Source: Lytechinus pictus | Lineage: Eukaryota; Echinodermata; Echinoidea; Temnopleuroida; Toxopneustidae | Length of the DNA: 64,000 nucleotides | Assembly (NCBI RefSeq): GCF_037042905.1 | Contig: NC_087253.1 | Coordinates: 14,751,501-14,815,500 of the forward strand | Direction of reading: 5' to 3' | Part shown: positions 22,291-36,100 of the stretch, in pieces | Layout of the letters: each line of letters starts with the position of its first letter | Position numbering within the stretch: position 1 is the first letter of the stretch | The notes under the pieces: generated by a model | Told to the model about the DNA's origin: nothing | The model's database searches: none | Seen by the model: only the letters and a program-made list of their open reading frames with translations | Made by a program: the position numbers and the translations under genes

Positions 22291-22879
22291 TAGTATGTGG
22301 CACTATGTGCTGTTATAGGTTTTTACAGTATTATGCAACTAATTACATCAAGTAGATGTGCTACATGTAACCCAGAAAAACATGAAAAATATAGTAACCA
22401 CTTTAATAGAGACTATTAAGAGTATTCAGTTGTGTATTTTGTTCGAATTCAAAGCTACTCATACAGTGCATCTCCGAAAATAAAACATTTAAAATTTATA
22501 GGAAGATTTCACTGTCATCAAACATGTTTTGAATTGAAGTTTGACACTGCTTTTCTATGAAATATTAAATCGTTGTGACGTGCCAAACACATCCGAGCTT
22601 GAATTAGATAGACTAGTTTAACCTCCATTTCCATTTAATGTACCCGCTCTGGCACTTTCATGTACATTATGCACAACACTTATATTGAAATACCAGTAGC
22701 AGTTGTGTGTTCGTGATGATGCAGCGCATTCAAGGATATTTGCAATGTGTCGATTGCTCAGAGTTGCCTTGACATTAAATCATGAATAACCCAAATGCCT
22801 GCATTGCTACTAACATCACAAATTTAAAACTGCTTTTTTACTAAGATGCACTGCACAATATTTGAGTGATCTTGCCGTC

Positions 22880-23225
22880 TTGTTTTAGTCGGTTTATCAG
22901 CCCCCTCCCACCTCTTTTTCTATCCCTCGTAACCCCCCCCCCTCCCCTCTGTGTTGTATTTTTTCTCCTTTGTGCTAAACTTACTTTCCCATCCTTCACT
23001 TGTCTTCTTCCCCCTCTCTCTTTCTTGTGGCTTTGTTCTTTCCTTCTCTCTTTCCACTTCCCCCTCTTTTTTTCTTTTCTCTCCTCTTTCTTCCTCCTTT
23101 TTCCTCTCTAAGCTGTTTTTTCTTGTTCTCTCCTATTTCTCGTTCTCTCTTTCTCCTTTCTGCTGTCTCCCATCTTTCTTCTCTCTCTCTCAATCCTTTC
23201 TCCTTCCCCATTTTATTTATCTTGT
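22880..23225. repeat. CT-rich low-complexity tract
   Basis: Pyrimidine-rich over about 340 bp. Overlapping open frames on both strands are compositional. Confidence 0.8.
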
Positions 23226-23319
23226 GATTGACCTCTTTGTTTAATTAGAGGAGAATAAAACCCTAAAAATTCTTTTTTTAATATAAAAAATGTGAATAAA
23301 GAGAACAAGTTTTAAAAAG

Positions 23320-23688
23320 AGTTCTATCAAAACAGAGCCATTAATAGAGAGAGTTTGGCCAACCCTGATCCAATGGGTTACTAACATGGCACATAATGCT
23401 TTGTAAGGAAAGCCCATTCAAAGGGCAATTCTATAAAATTATCAACCTTTTTGTACGTCCGACCCCCATTTTTCTCAAGTCTTACTTCACTTCATAAACT
23501 GACCGAATCAAGGTCCTTTGAGAACATAACAGACTGCCAAAAGAACAAGAAATCGGAGACAGAAAATTTTATGAAGGTCCTGTATATAGGGGATAGGACG
23601 AACATATTTTATGGAATTGCCCCATGTTGGGAATCCATTGAAACCGAGTTGGCCAAACTCTATCAATTTGGCTCTGTATAAAACATAT
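23320..23688. mobile_element. Inverted-repeat element ('gagtttggccaa')
   Basis: Left 'aacagagcc...agagagtttggccaac', right 'gttggccaaactctatcaatttggctctg'. Part of its interior ('ctttttgtacgtc.gac.cccatttttct') recurs near 48409-48432. Confidence 0.65.
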
Positions 23689-24533
23689 TTAAGGGCAGTC
23701 CTCTAATGACAGGTTTATTAGAACAACTCTCCATATATTTTTTTCACAATATTTTATATTTTGAATTTTCCCTCATTCATATCAAGGTAGAAGTTGCCTC
23801 CTTAGCAAAAAAATATATCATTGGAAAATGTTTTAAACAGCAAATAAATTTGAGTTCACAAAAAAAAACACTAAAGCAGCATCTAGAGAGAATGGAGAAA
23901 ATATGACATTTTGTGTACGAGAAAACATGCCATTTTGAATCAATGTTGCCAATTTGAAGGATTTCATAGAAAGTATATAAGTCAAGACTTATGATTAAAT
24001 TTTGAAAACAGTTAAATGGGTATTTTCCCAGGTTTTGGTTCTATAAAGTGGAATCCAACTCAAATGAAAAAAAAAAAAATATGTAAAGAATAAATAGTTT
24101 AGAACATAGTTTATAATTATACTGAAAGACCAGTTTATTGCACTGCAAATAAAATGAAACATCACATGTAAACATCTATTAAAATGCATTGATAAGAGCT
24201 TTGTGAATACATTTACCTAACTGACAATATAACAAAAATTTGTAAAAATGTCTTGATTACAGTAGAAAAATAACAAATGCTCCAACATAAATAATGGGAA
24301 CTCAAAATAGAATGAAAGAGTGAGACAATTTACAAATCCTTGTATGAATATAATAAATCTAAAGCAAAATTTCATTGAATACAACTTACATAATCATTAT
24401 TATACACTATTATCATAGATATATACTATACACATACAGAATCTCTCCACAACTTGAATTGGCGAGGAAGAAAACAAATATATTAACTACTATATGAATA
24501 TGTACTTTATTATAAAAGATCCTGGGGGATGTT
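23689..24533. other. AT-rich intergenic DNA
   Basis: I see no gene, RNA or recognisable repeat here. Confidence 0.4.
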
Positions 24534-24744
24534 TCACAAAGTGTTAAGTGTGACTTTGAGTCGTGCTTTAATATGGACGCGCACATGATATCTAACGCGC
24601 AATCTTATTGGATTAATACAAAGTAGCGTGTGTCCTGTTAGCATGATTTGACCAATTCGGTGATGCATTATATATACCGCATGCAATTGGAAATATAGAC
24701 GGTGCAATTCTAAGACATATATATTTTAATCTTTGTGAAACACC
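24534..24744. mobile_element. MITE family K, copy 1
   Basis: GGGGATGTTTCACAAAG left, CTTTGTGAAACACCC right. Counterpart at 25132-25333. Confidence 0.68.
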
Positions 24745-25131
24745 CACCGCCCACCCCCTTGGTCTTTCTCTACCTGAATATAAGCTCTCATTTACAGTTA
24801 TACATGTATACTACCCAAGGGAGTAGAGTTACTGGGTAAGCCCTCGATTATACATTGTCAGGAACACTCCCCAGGGAGTGGAGATAGTGCCCAATAATCA
24901 TATATGAATGCAATTAACAAATCAGCAATATCTGCATTTCTTGCTTTAGTATTACATTCAAATAAACAAAATATCATTATTTTATGTCGTGCATTCACAC
25001 AAGCTTACACTACACATTTGAGCAAGTATCACAATAAGCTGTGACAAAAAAGAATTTGAGACAATCTGTGCACCACCTCCTTACACTTTACTTAGCACTA
25101 CACTATAGTAATAAGGGACAATTGATGTCCT

Positions 25132-25333
25132 GGGGGTGTTTCACAAAGATCTAAGTCGCACATAAATGCCTCGTTGCGTTCGGTATAAAAGGTATGACCG
25201 CACTGGTCAGATCCTGCAAAGAGGACTTGCACTTCTGCGTATTGATCAATAAGATTGCGCGTTGCATATCATATACGCATCAGCATTTAAGTGCGACCTA
25301 AGTCATACTTCAATCTTTGTGAAACATCCCCCT
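25132..25333. mobile_element. MITE family K, copy 2
   Basis: GGGGTGTTTCACAAAGAT left, ATCTTTGTGAAACATCCCC right. Inner 'taagtcgcac' / 'gtgcgacctaagtc'. Confidence 0.75.
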
Positions 25334-25565
25334 GGTTTTATTGTTACATTTCTTTTGTGATGGCAGTTCCATTCTGAAGACTAGTATTATTCATCATTGT
25401 AATCCATATTTTATGTCTCCAATCCCAGTTCTTAGCTATATCTCATCTTAAAAAAACATACTTAAGCTACATTTTTTCACCAAAAATTACACTCAACTTA
25501 TGAAATGCCCCAATTTAAATAACTGCTTTAAGTTACTGTTTCGCTTTTTTTCCAAGTCCGTCATA

Positions 25566-25955
25566 TATTAAAGCAGGAATTAATATCCTTGACCTTGGCA
25601 AGGCATTTATCTACATCTGCCACTCTCCACCCGGATGCAGTAAATGGGTACCCAGTAGGAAGGAATTCCTTGAACGCTTGACCACCTGATCAGGTTGGTG
25701 TTTCATAAAGCTGTTCGTAAGTTAAGAGCGACTTTAAGAATGACTAGTGATCCTTTCTTATGCGCAAAACCCTTGCCAATGTACGTTTTTATGTATACCA
25801 TTTACCATAAGAAAGGATCACCAGTCGTTCTTAAAGTCGCTCTTAACTTACGAACAGCTTTATGAAACGGCCCCCAGGGCAGCCGTGCTAAAGCTGGGGT
25901 AATAGTATGCAGCGCTTAAAAACATTGTATTAAGCGCTATATAATAATTATAATA
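25566..25955 (+). mobile_element. SINE interrupted by MITE family A
   Basis: 5' part 25566-25695 ('gccactctccacccggatgc', 'gggtacccagtaggaaggaa') and 3' part 25876-25955 ('gcagccgtgctaaagctggg', 'ttaagcgctatataa') are the two halves of one SINE. CAGG flanks both sides of the inserted MITE, a likely target duplication. Confidence 0.72.
25696..25875. mobile_element. MITE family A, nested in a SINE
   Basis: 'gtttcataaagctgttcgta' left and 'tacgaacagctttatgaaac' right are exact inverted repeats; arms continue with 'gttaagagcgactttaagaa'. Confidence 0.82.
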
Positions 25956-26140
25956 ATATAGGTATATTTACCCAGGGAAGCCACTTCAGTTCTGAAAACT
26001 GTTCTCCCAGCAGGCCCTGCTATTATTATTAGCCCAGCTTTAGCTGGGCTGCCTCGGCGTTCAAAGCATTCAAGGAATTTCTTCCTACTGGGTACCCATT
26101 CACCTCACCTGGGTTGAGTGCAGCACATATGCTATATGAA
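25956..26140 (-). mobile_element. SINE, - orientation
   Basis: 'ataggtatatttacccaggg', 'ctcccagcaggccctgct', 'agcccagctttagctgggct', 'acccattcacctcacctggg', 'gagtgcagcaca'. Truncated before the tRNA head. Confidence 0.72.
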
Positions 26141-26221
26141 TGTTGCATATTATTATTATCAAACTACATTATGAAATAGCACTAAAGAGAGTGAAAACAC
26201 AATAATGAACAGGAAGGTAAG

Positions 26222-26960
26222 TCATAAAGCTGTTCGTAAGTTAAGAGCAACTTTAAGAACGTCTGGTGATCCTTCCCTATGGTAAATGGTATACACAAAA
26301 ATGTTAATTGGCGATGGTTTAGCGTGTAAGAAGATTCACCAGTCGTTCTTAAAGTCACTCTTAAAGGACAAGTCCGCCCCAACAAAAAGTTAATTTGAAT
26401 AAAAAGAAAAATCTGACAAGCATAACACGGAAAATTTCATCAAAATCGAAAGTAATAGAAGAAAATTATGAACATTTTAAGTTTCGCTTAATTTCACAAA
26501 ACAGTTATATGCACATCCTGGTCGGTATGCAAATGAGGAGACTGATGACGTCATCCACTCACTATTTCTTTTGCATTTTATTATATGAAATATGGAATAT
26601 TCCAATTTCTCCTCATTGTCAAATGAAACAACAATTAATTTCTCCCTGAACATGTGGAATTAGCATTATCTAATACTATATGGTTCAGTAAAGATGGTCC
26701 TTATTGTCAAATCTGTAAAAATGAAATATTGTATAATTCAAACAATAAAAAACAAAAGAAATAGTGAGTTAGGGGCAACATCGAAAGTCTCATTTGCATG
26801 CCACTCAGTTGTGCATATCACTGAAGTGTAAAAAAATATATATATATTTTACATCAAAATACACAGCGTTAGGCTAGTTTGATTTTTCTCTTTTTATTCA
26901 AATTAGCATTTTTCTGGGGTGGACTTGACCTTTAACTTACGAACAGCTTTGCGTAACAAC
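26222..26960. mobile_element. MITE family A split by a TTAA-flanked element
   Basis: Left arm 26222-26364 ('cataaagctgttcgtaag') and right arm from 26932 ('taacttacgaacagcttt') belong to one family A element. The 567 bp between them is element L. Confidence 0.75.
26365..26931. mobile_element. Element L, TTAA-target MITE, nested
   Basis: AGGACAAGTCC left and GGACTTGACCT right, flanked on both sides by TTAA (26361-26364, 26932-26935) that is single in the interrupted family A arm. Full copy at 57934-58528, half copy at 54065-54540. TTAA duplication is the piggyBac signature. Confidence 0.78.
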
Positions 26961-27068
26961 CCCTTGCTCTGTTACTTTGAAGATTTCTGAGCCAGTCATC
27001 TCCTAAAGTCTTCATTTATGAAAGGTTTCATGAAAGAAGGTCTTGTCTTATCCATACTTGATTATCTC

Positions 27069-27125
27069 TTATCTGCTTCTTGGGACTTCCCTGTACAGAC
27101 AGAATGTAAATACCATGCCAGCCAA
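27069..27125 (-). CDS. Tetraspanin exon 7 (TM4 end, stop)
   Basis: TTTTCAG acceptor; LAGMVFTFCLYREVPRSR then TAA. The join ISVLH-LAGMVF reproduces the family's VLQLLGM-type TM4 sequence. Confidence 0.9.
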   Translation of the reverse strand: MAGMVFTFCLYREVPRSR

Positions 27126-30100
27126 CTGAAAACAAAAATAAAAGGGAAAGAAAGAAAGAAACATTGATGAAAGGTACAAGAAATCAGATCAAGAAATAGG
27201 GATGTTTGGTCAGTAACTTCTTTTGATTTTTCATATAGTCAATGGAACTTCCCCCAGTTACAATAGGTCTTTGATGCATAATTACCAACACTCAAGAAAT
27301 TTACGATCCTCATCATCTAATCTCTTACAAATAATTCCAGAATCCAGATGCTAAGAAATCATGCGGGGAACGAGCCTTTGCTCATGCAGGGCCTACCCTG
27401 TGGAATTCTCTCCCACAGAGTTTGAAAACCCAGACTTCAGTGACCACCTTCAAGGGCAACCTGAAAACACACCTGTATAAGAGTATTTTTTTATAGACAT
27501 TGATTTATTGTTTAGACATGTATTACGTGTAAATAGTTTTTGTTGTTCTGCTCTGAAGCGCCTTGAGCATCTTATCAAGATGGAAAGTGCGCTTTACAAA
27601 TCTCATGTATTATTATTAGTAGTAGCAAGGCCCCATTGTACAAAGAGTTACGATTGATCCAATCAATCGTAACTATGGTAAGCCAGCAAAGTCAACATAC
27701 GAAATGCATGTTTGTTCAAAAAAAATTATAGATATGAATGCATATCCATAAATTCATTGATTTCTTGACAATTTGGGGTGTTCTTCTTTGATTACAAAGG
27801 ACATTTTGCAAATTTCCTATAGAAAAAATTATGACACTGATGGATTTCCATAGAGTTACGATTGATCGGATCAATCGTAACTCTTTGTACAACAGGCCAT
27901 TTCAGCTTTGAAAAGATCAAGTTTTGAGTCACTCTAATATATTTTCTGGAGTGGCATCTGATCGTCAGTATCAGGGATGTACATGTAGTCAAGGTCAGTA
28001 GTTCCAAATCACGAAGCCACTGGAGAAGAACCTCCCATGAAACTTTGTACACTTGACCGAGGCCGAGTCCAGCAAAAATAGGCCTCAAGGCCGGCCTTGA
28101 CTACATCCCTGGTTATCATTGTAACTCATGTACATTCCAGAAGGAAAACAAGGGTGCTGGCTAGACCTGATAAACCAGTAAAATTCAACTGGTAACTCTG
28201 AAAATTGAATATACATGTACTGGTCCAGTTATTTAACCCTTTAGCACCTGAACCGCCCGAGACCGCCCTTCCTATTACACACTGAACCGCCCTTAACCGT
28301 CCGTACGTTTTCTTTGCGCTATAGTATCTCTTGTCTATGATTTACCGTGGTAATATTGCGTGTGAATACCGTATAGGTTGGCTGCTACATAGATCTGCAT
28401 AGAAAAGTGTTTGCTCCTATTGAGTATAATAGAGAAAAACCGATTGACATGCATCGGTGTGTAGCAAGTTCCAGACTGTTGCGCAGTCGATCTCAGCAAA
28501 GATGGCTGCGTCCATGTCTCGGAAAACCACTTACTTTGCCGAAGAAGCTCGGGCGTTGCTATACATGTATGTTCATGAAAACGTTGGATATCACACAGAG
28601 TGACATCTAGATGTGAGTTCGAATTAATTTTTGACATATTTGATCCAAGATTTGGCGAAAAATTTAGTATTCTGTCAGTGATACTTTACATTTTTTTGAA
28701 GGCGTGGGACTGGGGCGGCTGAAACCCGAACTTTTTTTTTTTTCTTCTCGCTCTGCAAACGATTGTCAAAGGTCAATATTCGTATATCTGATTGAACTTT
28801 GCCATGTACCATTCTATTCAACAGGTCCTATGCTACAAAATAAATATAACTTGTAATGAACAAAAGTAAATTTATAAAAAAATATTTCAATTTGTTTGGA
28901 ACAATGCCTACTTATTACCAGTTTTATTGTTTCCTCCAGTGAGTAATTGCCATTATGCATAGGAATCTGTAGGTGCTAGAGGGTTAAGCTGGACAATCAT
29001 TTTTTTAATGTTCAAATTTTAATGGCTAATTGGACCAGTATAATTCTAAATGGACCAATGGCAAACATACTGGGTGAAACTGCAGTAACTGGATAAGTAA
29101 CAGTTTGATTGGTATAATAAACTGGAACAGTTACAATTCTAAATGGTCAAGATTAACTGGACCAGTCATTTTTTTTTTGCTGGACCAACAATAATTTTAC
29201 TGCTCAGATATGACTGGATGTACATTGTATGAGCAACAGGCAACTTTGCCTCCTAAGACAAATCTGGGCCCCGTCTTACAAAGAGTTACGATCGATCCGA
29301 TCAATCACAACTATGGACGGCCAGCAACGTCAACATCTAAAAAATGCAAATTTGTTCAAAATATTTTCTAGCTGAGATGTTCATCCATATATTTATCGTT
29401 CTCTTGAAGATTCAGTGTGATTCTCTTTGTTTTAAGAAGTTTGTGCGAATTCCCTGTAGAAAAAAATGACACTGATGGATTTCCATAGAGTTACGCTTGA
29501 TTGGATCAATCGTAACTCCTTGTAAGACAGGGCCCTGGTGGGATCTGTTCATCCTGGGAGACATTTGACTTGCATGTTTTGTGTAATCTAGTTTTAAAAA
29601 TTCCTTTGACTAGAGTGAATATTGGATTCATAGAAAGTCAACTTAGGTCTACTAAATGTTTGTTTGCTATAACGGAGGTAAAAAAAAATAGGTCCGTCTT
29701 TTTTTCCTTCTCATGTGGATGATGTTCTACACCAGTAAAACAAAAAGTAGACAAAACAGTGAATCTGAAGGGTTCTTCTCTCTCTCTGTCTTTAAAATGT
29801 TCCCAGCTTTTCAAGAAAAAAAATTCTGATAATTATTTAAACCCATTCCCAGTTTTGCTTGTTTTCTACAATGTAAGTTGTTGCAGTGAATTACATGTAT
29901 TTTCAGTATAAAAACAATAATGTAAAACTAATTAGTACCACCATAATGAATGTTGTTTGATATGCAACAAAATATAACAGAGTCTGCTTTAGTAACCCTG
30001 TATCTATTGAGTTCTACTCACATGTAAAACAGATATACAAATCGCTACACCTCCAACGACACCTCCATACTCTGTGACACGATTCTCTGTAGCTGTGAGG

Positions 30101-33100
30101 CACCCCTGTAAAAGTAAAATATTATAGATTGTTGAGATGATTTTATTATCACCCATATCAAAACAAGTTGAAGATTCTACAACCGCTTTGTCTACACAAT
30201 AGCTTCATGCCACATTGTCTGGTCCTACATGTACTTCATTCACAATTGGAGTTCATCTACTAAGAATTTGGTCTAATGTGCAGGCGTCATGGTCTAATGG
30301 TTATGACTCTGGTCTTTCAATCTGATGGTTCGATTCCCAGCCATAGCGTGTTTTCCTTCAGCAAGAAATTCACCCACATTGTACTGCACTCAGCCCAGGT
30401 GAGGTTAATGGGTACCTGGTAAGAATTTATTCCTTGAATGCAGTGCATGTAACAGCTGCTCTGCTAAAGCCAGGGTAATTATGCTGCATTACTGTAGAGC
30501 GTTTTTTAGAGACTTCAGATAACGTAAGTCTTATTAGTGCTATGCAAATAATATTCTTATTATCATTAATTTCCAAATAGTCCATTCACCATTTTATCTA
30601 ATTTCCAAAATAAGGCTATCCCTTTTCTGGCCAAATATCCACTTGGTCTAACACCATCAAGGCCCGTATTCTGAAGTCAGGTATAACTTAGACCATGGTC
30701 TAACTCTGTGTTAAAATTATGGGAAGCTAAACGTTTCAAAAATGTTAATAATGAACCTATTTAGTAAGTTGTATGTTTCTTATGTTTACTGTGCTCTTTC
30801 TTGATTCATCGATGGTGAAGACAATCATTTATTTATACTTCCTAGACAATTATGAATGATTTGAGAGCCAAATGAGCTGAAATATGATATCTCTACCGTT
30901 AGTGATTTATGTAACAATTGGCTATCCATACTTAAACCACAACTTTAAACCTGAGTTTAAGTTAAACTCGACTTCACAATATGGGCCTTTGGGTATACAG
31001 TCCATTTGGTATAAGATTGTATATTTTATTGTGACGTCATCGGTTCAGTACTCTAAGGGCCTTTTCACAACACGAGAGTCTTGAATCATCATTGTAACGA
31101 TGATTGCAATTCGTCTGTAGAATCATCGTACCATTCACACGCTCCCTCGAAAGCTAAGATTTGAATTCGAATTCCTGAGCGAAGGCGGTATTGTGTCCTT
31201 GGTGACTTATCAATCAAAGCACTGCATCGCAAATACAAATCACAATGAGAGCATGACAATTGTATTGAAAGGTCACAAAAGCTCTACCCTCAAAAGATGT
31301 TTTGGAGGTCAAGCCTTTCAGACGTAAAATTCGTACCGTAATTCGAGTGAAACTTAACTGGAATTCACCTCCGGAGTAGAATTTGAATTCATGATTGTGA
31401 TTAATAGCGTTCATGATTCTAGTTTGGTTTCACACGAGCTAAAAATTTGTCATTAGAATTATTTTTCACTGGAACCATGATTCAAATTACGATTTTGATA
31501 CCGTGTGAAAGGGCAGTAAGCTATTATTCTCCTCACCACATCATGTAAGTAGAGTCTATACAGATTCTGGGGCCTCTCCAACCGGCAGATGATGGGGTCA
31601 ACGCCCTCTCGACAACAGCTTAACGGCACCACGTTGCGGGGTTTTAACGGTGATTGGTTCAGCCAGAATGCCGTCATTCGATACTCAATCACTGCTGCTA
31701 CGACATCTCCGGTTATACCACAGCACCGAAACTATGAGGGAGAGAGAGGGAAATAAGATATAGTAATTTTGACTACTTATGAACTCCTTATAAAATTACT
31801 TAAAAGGAAAATAATTAGGTAAAAAAATACCTGATATATATGTAAAAATTTCATAGACTTTATTTTTTTAAATAAAAAATAAACACATAACTACTACATT
31901 TATCCTGAAAGAATATTCTTCAAAATAATATACCATTATTTTTATGTAGGATATCGCTGCTCGGCTGATCAAACCTTGTATCTCAAATTTTAATAATAAT
32001 AATAATATACAGTTCTTGTATAGCGCATATCACATTATGAATAATGTCTCTATGCGCTTCCAAAGGATTTTGATATTTTTACCCCAGCTGTAGCTTGGCA
32101 GCCGTAATTACTAAGATAACAGCGCACGTACACGCATTTCAAGGAATAAATAAATTTAATGGTCTGATGACAGCTAGATTTTAGAGTTGTAACATGGGTG
32201 ACAACCTTCTTTTGCCTTGAAAGAGTTCTTCACAGGTATCAGGAGACTGTTTTCAGACAATGAGTCTGCCACAATTGCTATATTTTCAAAATACAACCTT
32301 TTCTAAGGTCAAAATTGTTGAATTTTGAGATACGAGGTTTCATCAGCCCAGCCACGTTTTGTTTACAATTGAATAATCTGGAGGTATTCTTTGCTGTGAT
32401 GTAAAATTTGAATTGTGCCAAAGTAAGGTATGAACCCATATGTCCATGAAGTCATAATTGTACATGAGTAGCAGTAAATTTCATTATAAACTATATGTCT
32501 ATTAAATCAACATAATGTAAGAATAGATACTAAAACAGGGGGGGGGGTTATCTAAAAATTCTCATAATTTGATTGATACTTAAGGTAATTTCCATGAATC
32601 TATATAAATCAGTTTTTGATGTGTGAAAGTTTTTTCAACTCGTTCATAAAAAATGCACTCACCCTTTTCTGTATAAAATCATATGCCTCTGTGTATTCCT
32701 CCCCACCTTCTGCTCCGTAATTATCTCTCAGCGACCACGTCAAGTTCTGCTCCGTTTCAGCCTGAAATATTGTATGAAATAAAATTCACTTGATCATTAA
32801 TAAATCTTGATTCATCAATATCTATTAAAGTGGCCCATTTTCTGAAGCCCATGCAGTTTAACTCAGGCCATGGTCTAACTTTACGCAAAAATTATTGGCG
32901 GCAAAATTTTCAGAATTTGTTTAGGTTGTAAGTTTTATATATTTACTTTGTTCTTTTTCTCCTTATTTTAATTGTACTAGTAAAAAAACTTTTAATTAGT
33001 ACTTTCATACAATTATGAATTATTCAAGTGTCAAATGAGCTGAAAAATTGAGCTTCTACTTTTAGAAATTAGTGCACATTTGGCTATCCACCTCTACATT

Positions 33101-36100
33101 CTTTCAAGTAGACCAGAGATTATTTAAATCAAGCTGGGGAGCATTTCTTGATAGGAATTTTCTGACATTTGATCTGACAAAATCCTGTTTTATCTGACAG
33201 TTGTCATATAAGCAGTGCTTCTCAGCGAATTAAAATCAAAGAAAATTGTCAGATCTTGACAACTTGTCGGACAAAATTATTAATGAAACATTCTCCTGGA
33301 CTTAAGATTATAAGTCAATGACACCAATGTATAAATACCACACAAGGAAACAAAAAAGAAAAAGATGGTCTGTACAGGGGAGGAGGGGGGGTCATCAACA
33401 TTCGTCATTTGTCAACTACGTCACTGGTTGACAACTTGTACGAGGTTCGTTGGCCTCCAACTGCTACTATGGTAACTTTCAAATAGTCATGACTTGTCAG
33501 TTCAGACAAGCTTCAGAAAAAAAACAGTTCCCTGGACCTCATAACATAAAGCTAAGTAATTGATCATGAGGATAATGTCTATGAGTGATGCATTGATTAT
33601 TGTGTATGATAAATCATAAAAATCAGCTCTGTCATCAATTGCTAAGCTTTATGTTACAGTGACCAGGGCTCCGTAACACAAAGGTTAGCGATTAATCACA
33701 AATTTGCAAGATGGATTCTGACTGGTTCCTAGTCGGTCTACTGAGCAAATTGCGCATGCAACGGCGATTCCTGATAGGCCATTTTATTTAGTGATTAATC
33801 GCTAACCTCTGTGTTACGGGGCCCTGGACGGGTTTTCTTTTATCATTGAATACTCAAAGAAGAACCAGTTTTCTCACATGTAGTATATTTGATACATGTA
33901 CTAATGTGCAGTTATAATCATAATCCGAACACTTCATTTCTGAAAGACACAACATACTTGATTTCAAAACTTGAAATAAAGATACTCACGCTTGCTAAGA
34001 ATGCCAGCCCCAAAATGCCTCCAGAAAACTCCACCACAAACACTAGCAGAAGGAAGTAGAAATACTGCAAGAAAAGAGAAAATTACAAGAAAATATGAAA
34101 ATTAATAACAAAATGAATATTCAACAATCAAATTGTATAATTATTCAAAAGGAAATAAAGATCTCCATTTATTAACAATGGTCTTATAGGCCCAAATTCA
34201 TAAGGGTGATTTAAAAAATCATTTGTTTATGCAGATATCCTGTATAAATTATGCTTTCATGTATATTAAAAAAATGTCCAATGCTGAGCTTTTTGTCGCT
34301 GTACGCCAAATTAACGCCTGTTGCCATGGTTGGGCATGCATTCTTATTAACAAGTTAACTTTTCAAAAGCCACCTTTTTTAATTCGGGCAATAATGTCTC
34401 TGCATGGTAAAGCCAAGATTTACATTATTGGAGCAAAAATATGAACTGTTTGAAAATAAAATGAAATACAAAAGGGGATTGCATGTGTTGTTTGGTAGTT
34501 GCCATTAGATTGGTAAAGTTATCATTATAGTAACTTTCATAAAATGAGGGCCCTGAGCTCCATAACACAAAGATTGAGCACTGGACAATTTGTATAATTG
34601 GTTGCAATTGATAACTATGTACAATCAATCATCAATGTCTAAGTTTCGTGTGATGGGACCCAAATGGAATCCCAAAGAAGGAAAAATCTGGAGTAAACAA
34701 TTTGTTGTTAAATAATAATAAATAGGTTCATTATTGCGGACTGAAATAATCGCTAGAGGGTATTCATTTGTCTCGCAATCTACTATGGTCAACAAGGAAA
34801 TTCGTGATCACTCTCGCAAAAAGTGTTCACTAGCTTACAAGTTCACAAGCTTTCGAGTGCCGCTGCAACTCTTTATCAAGTGACGAAAATTATCTGATAA
34901 CGTAGTCTATTTATACCATTCCCCAGGACCATACTTGCGTACGGTCCTGGGGATTGTAAGCTAGTGAACACTTTTTGCGAGAGTGATCACGAATTTCCTA
35001 GAAAGCTAGTGAACACTTTTTGCGAGAGTGATCACGAATTTCCTTGTTGACCATAGTAGATTGCGAGACAAATGAATACCCTCTAGCGATTAATTTGTTG
35101 TTTGTTTATTAGCATAATCATAAGAAACAGTGCTTGGGAATTAAACCTTGGAGACTAATGGGCCGTCTCATACTTCCTTTATTTAGCAACGTGCATTTAT
35201 ATATAGACGTCTTTGCCTCAACTGTCGGAACTAGTCAAGCAAGGTCAGACTGTCATTGGAGGGAGAACCTCGTACCTCAATGAAAATTACAATTTTGTTT
35301 TAAAGGGGGAGCTCAACCTGACATAAAATTGGTTTTAATAAAAGCAGAAAATGAGAGAGAAATATTAATGAAATATTGATGAAAATTCATCAATGATTAA
35401 CAGAGTTGAGAATTTTCATTTCACAATAAACATGCAAGCAGCCCTTCATTACACTGTATGTCATGTAATATAAATTCCATAAATTGATATTTTTCCTGGT
35501 TTGGGATGACTAAAATTTTCAACAAATGATATATTGTGAATGATAATGAATATAATTTGCAATTTTTTTTTTAAATAATAAATTATTGAATTCAAATCAA
35601 ATGTGGGAGCAACTTGCATAGGACATCACAAAATTAGAAATAAAAAATATCACACATGTTGTTCCGTCATTCTTTGTTGAAATTTTCCTCAAACCTTCTG
35701 TATTATTTAATTATTCTTTCTCTCTCTTGCTTGTTATATACATGTTTATTTATCTATCCCTCTTTCTTTCCTTTTCTTTGGCTTTTATGAAAACAATGTG
35801 AATTCCTGTCGCAAACCTAGCTCTCTATCTAAAAAAAGAAACTGCTATACTATTTCAACACAGGGAAATACATGTAACTCAAGCAAATTATAGCCTCAAA
35901 ATGTCCCCAAAAGACCCCGGCCCCTGAAACTGAAATACCCATAGGGCCCAATGTAATTGTAATGCAATGTGGACAATTTAGTTTTTTTTTAGCAAGCTCA
36001 ACAAGTAGACTAATTTTTCCCCTGCATCAAACCACAAAGGGTAATAATAATAATAATAAACAGTTCTTGTATAGCGCAAATCACAATATGAATGTCTCTA

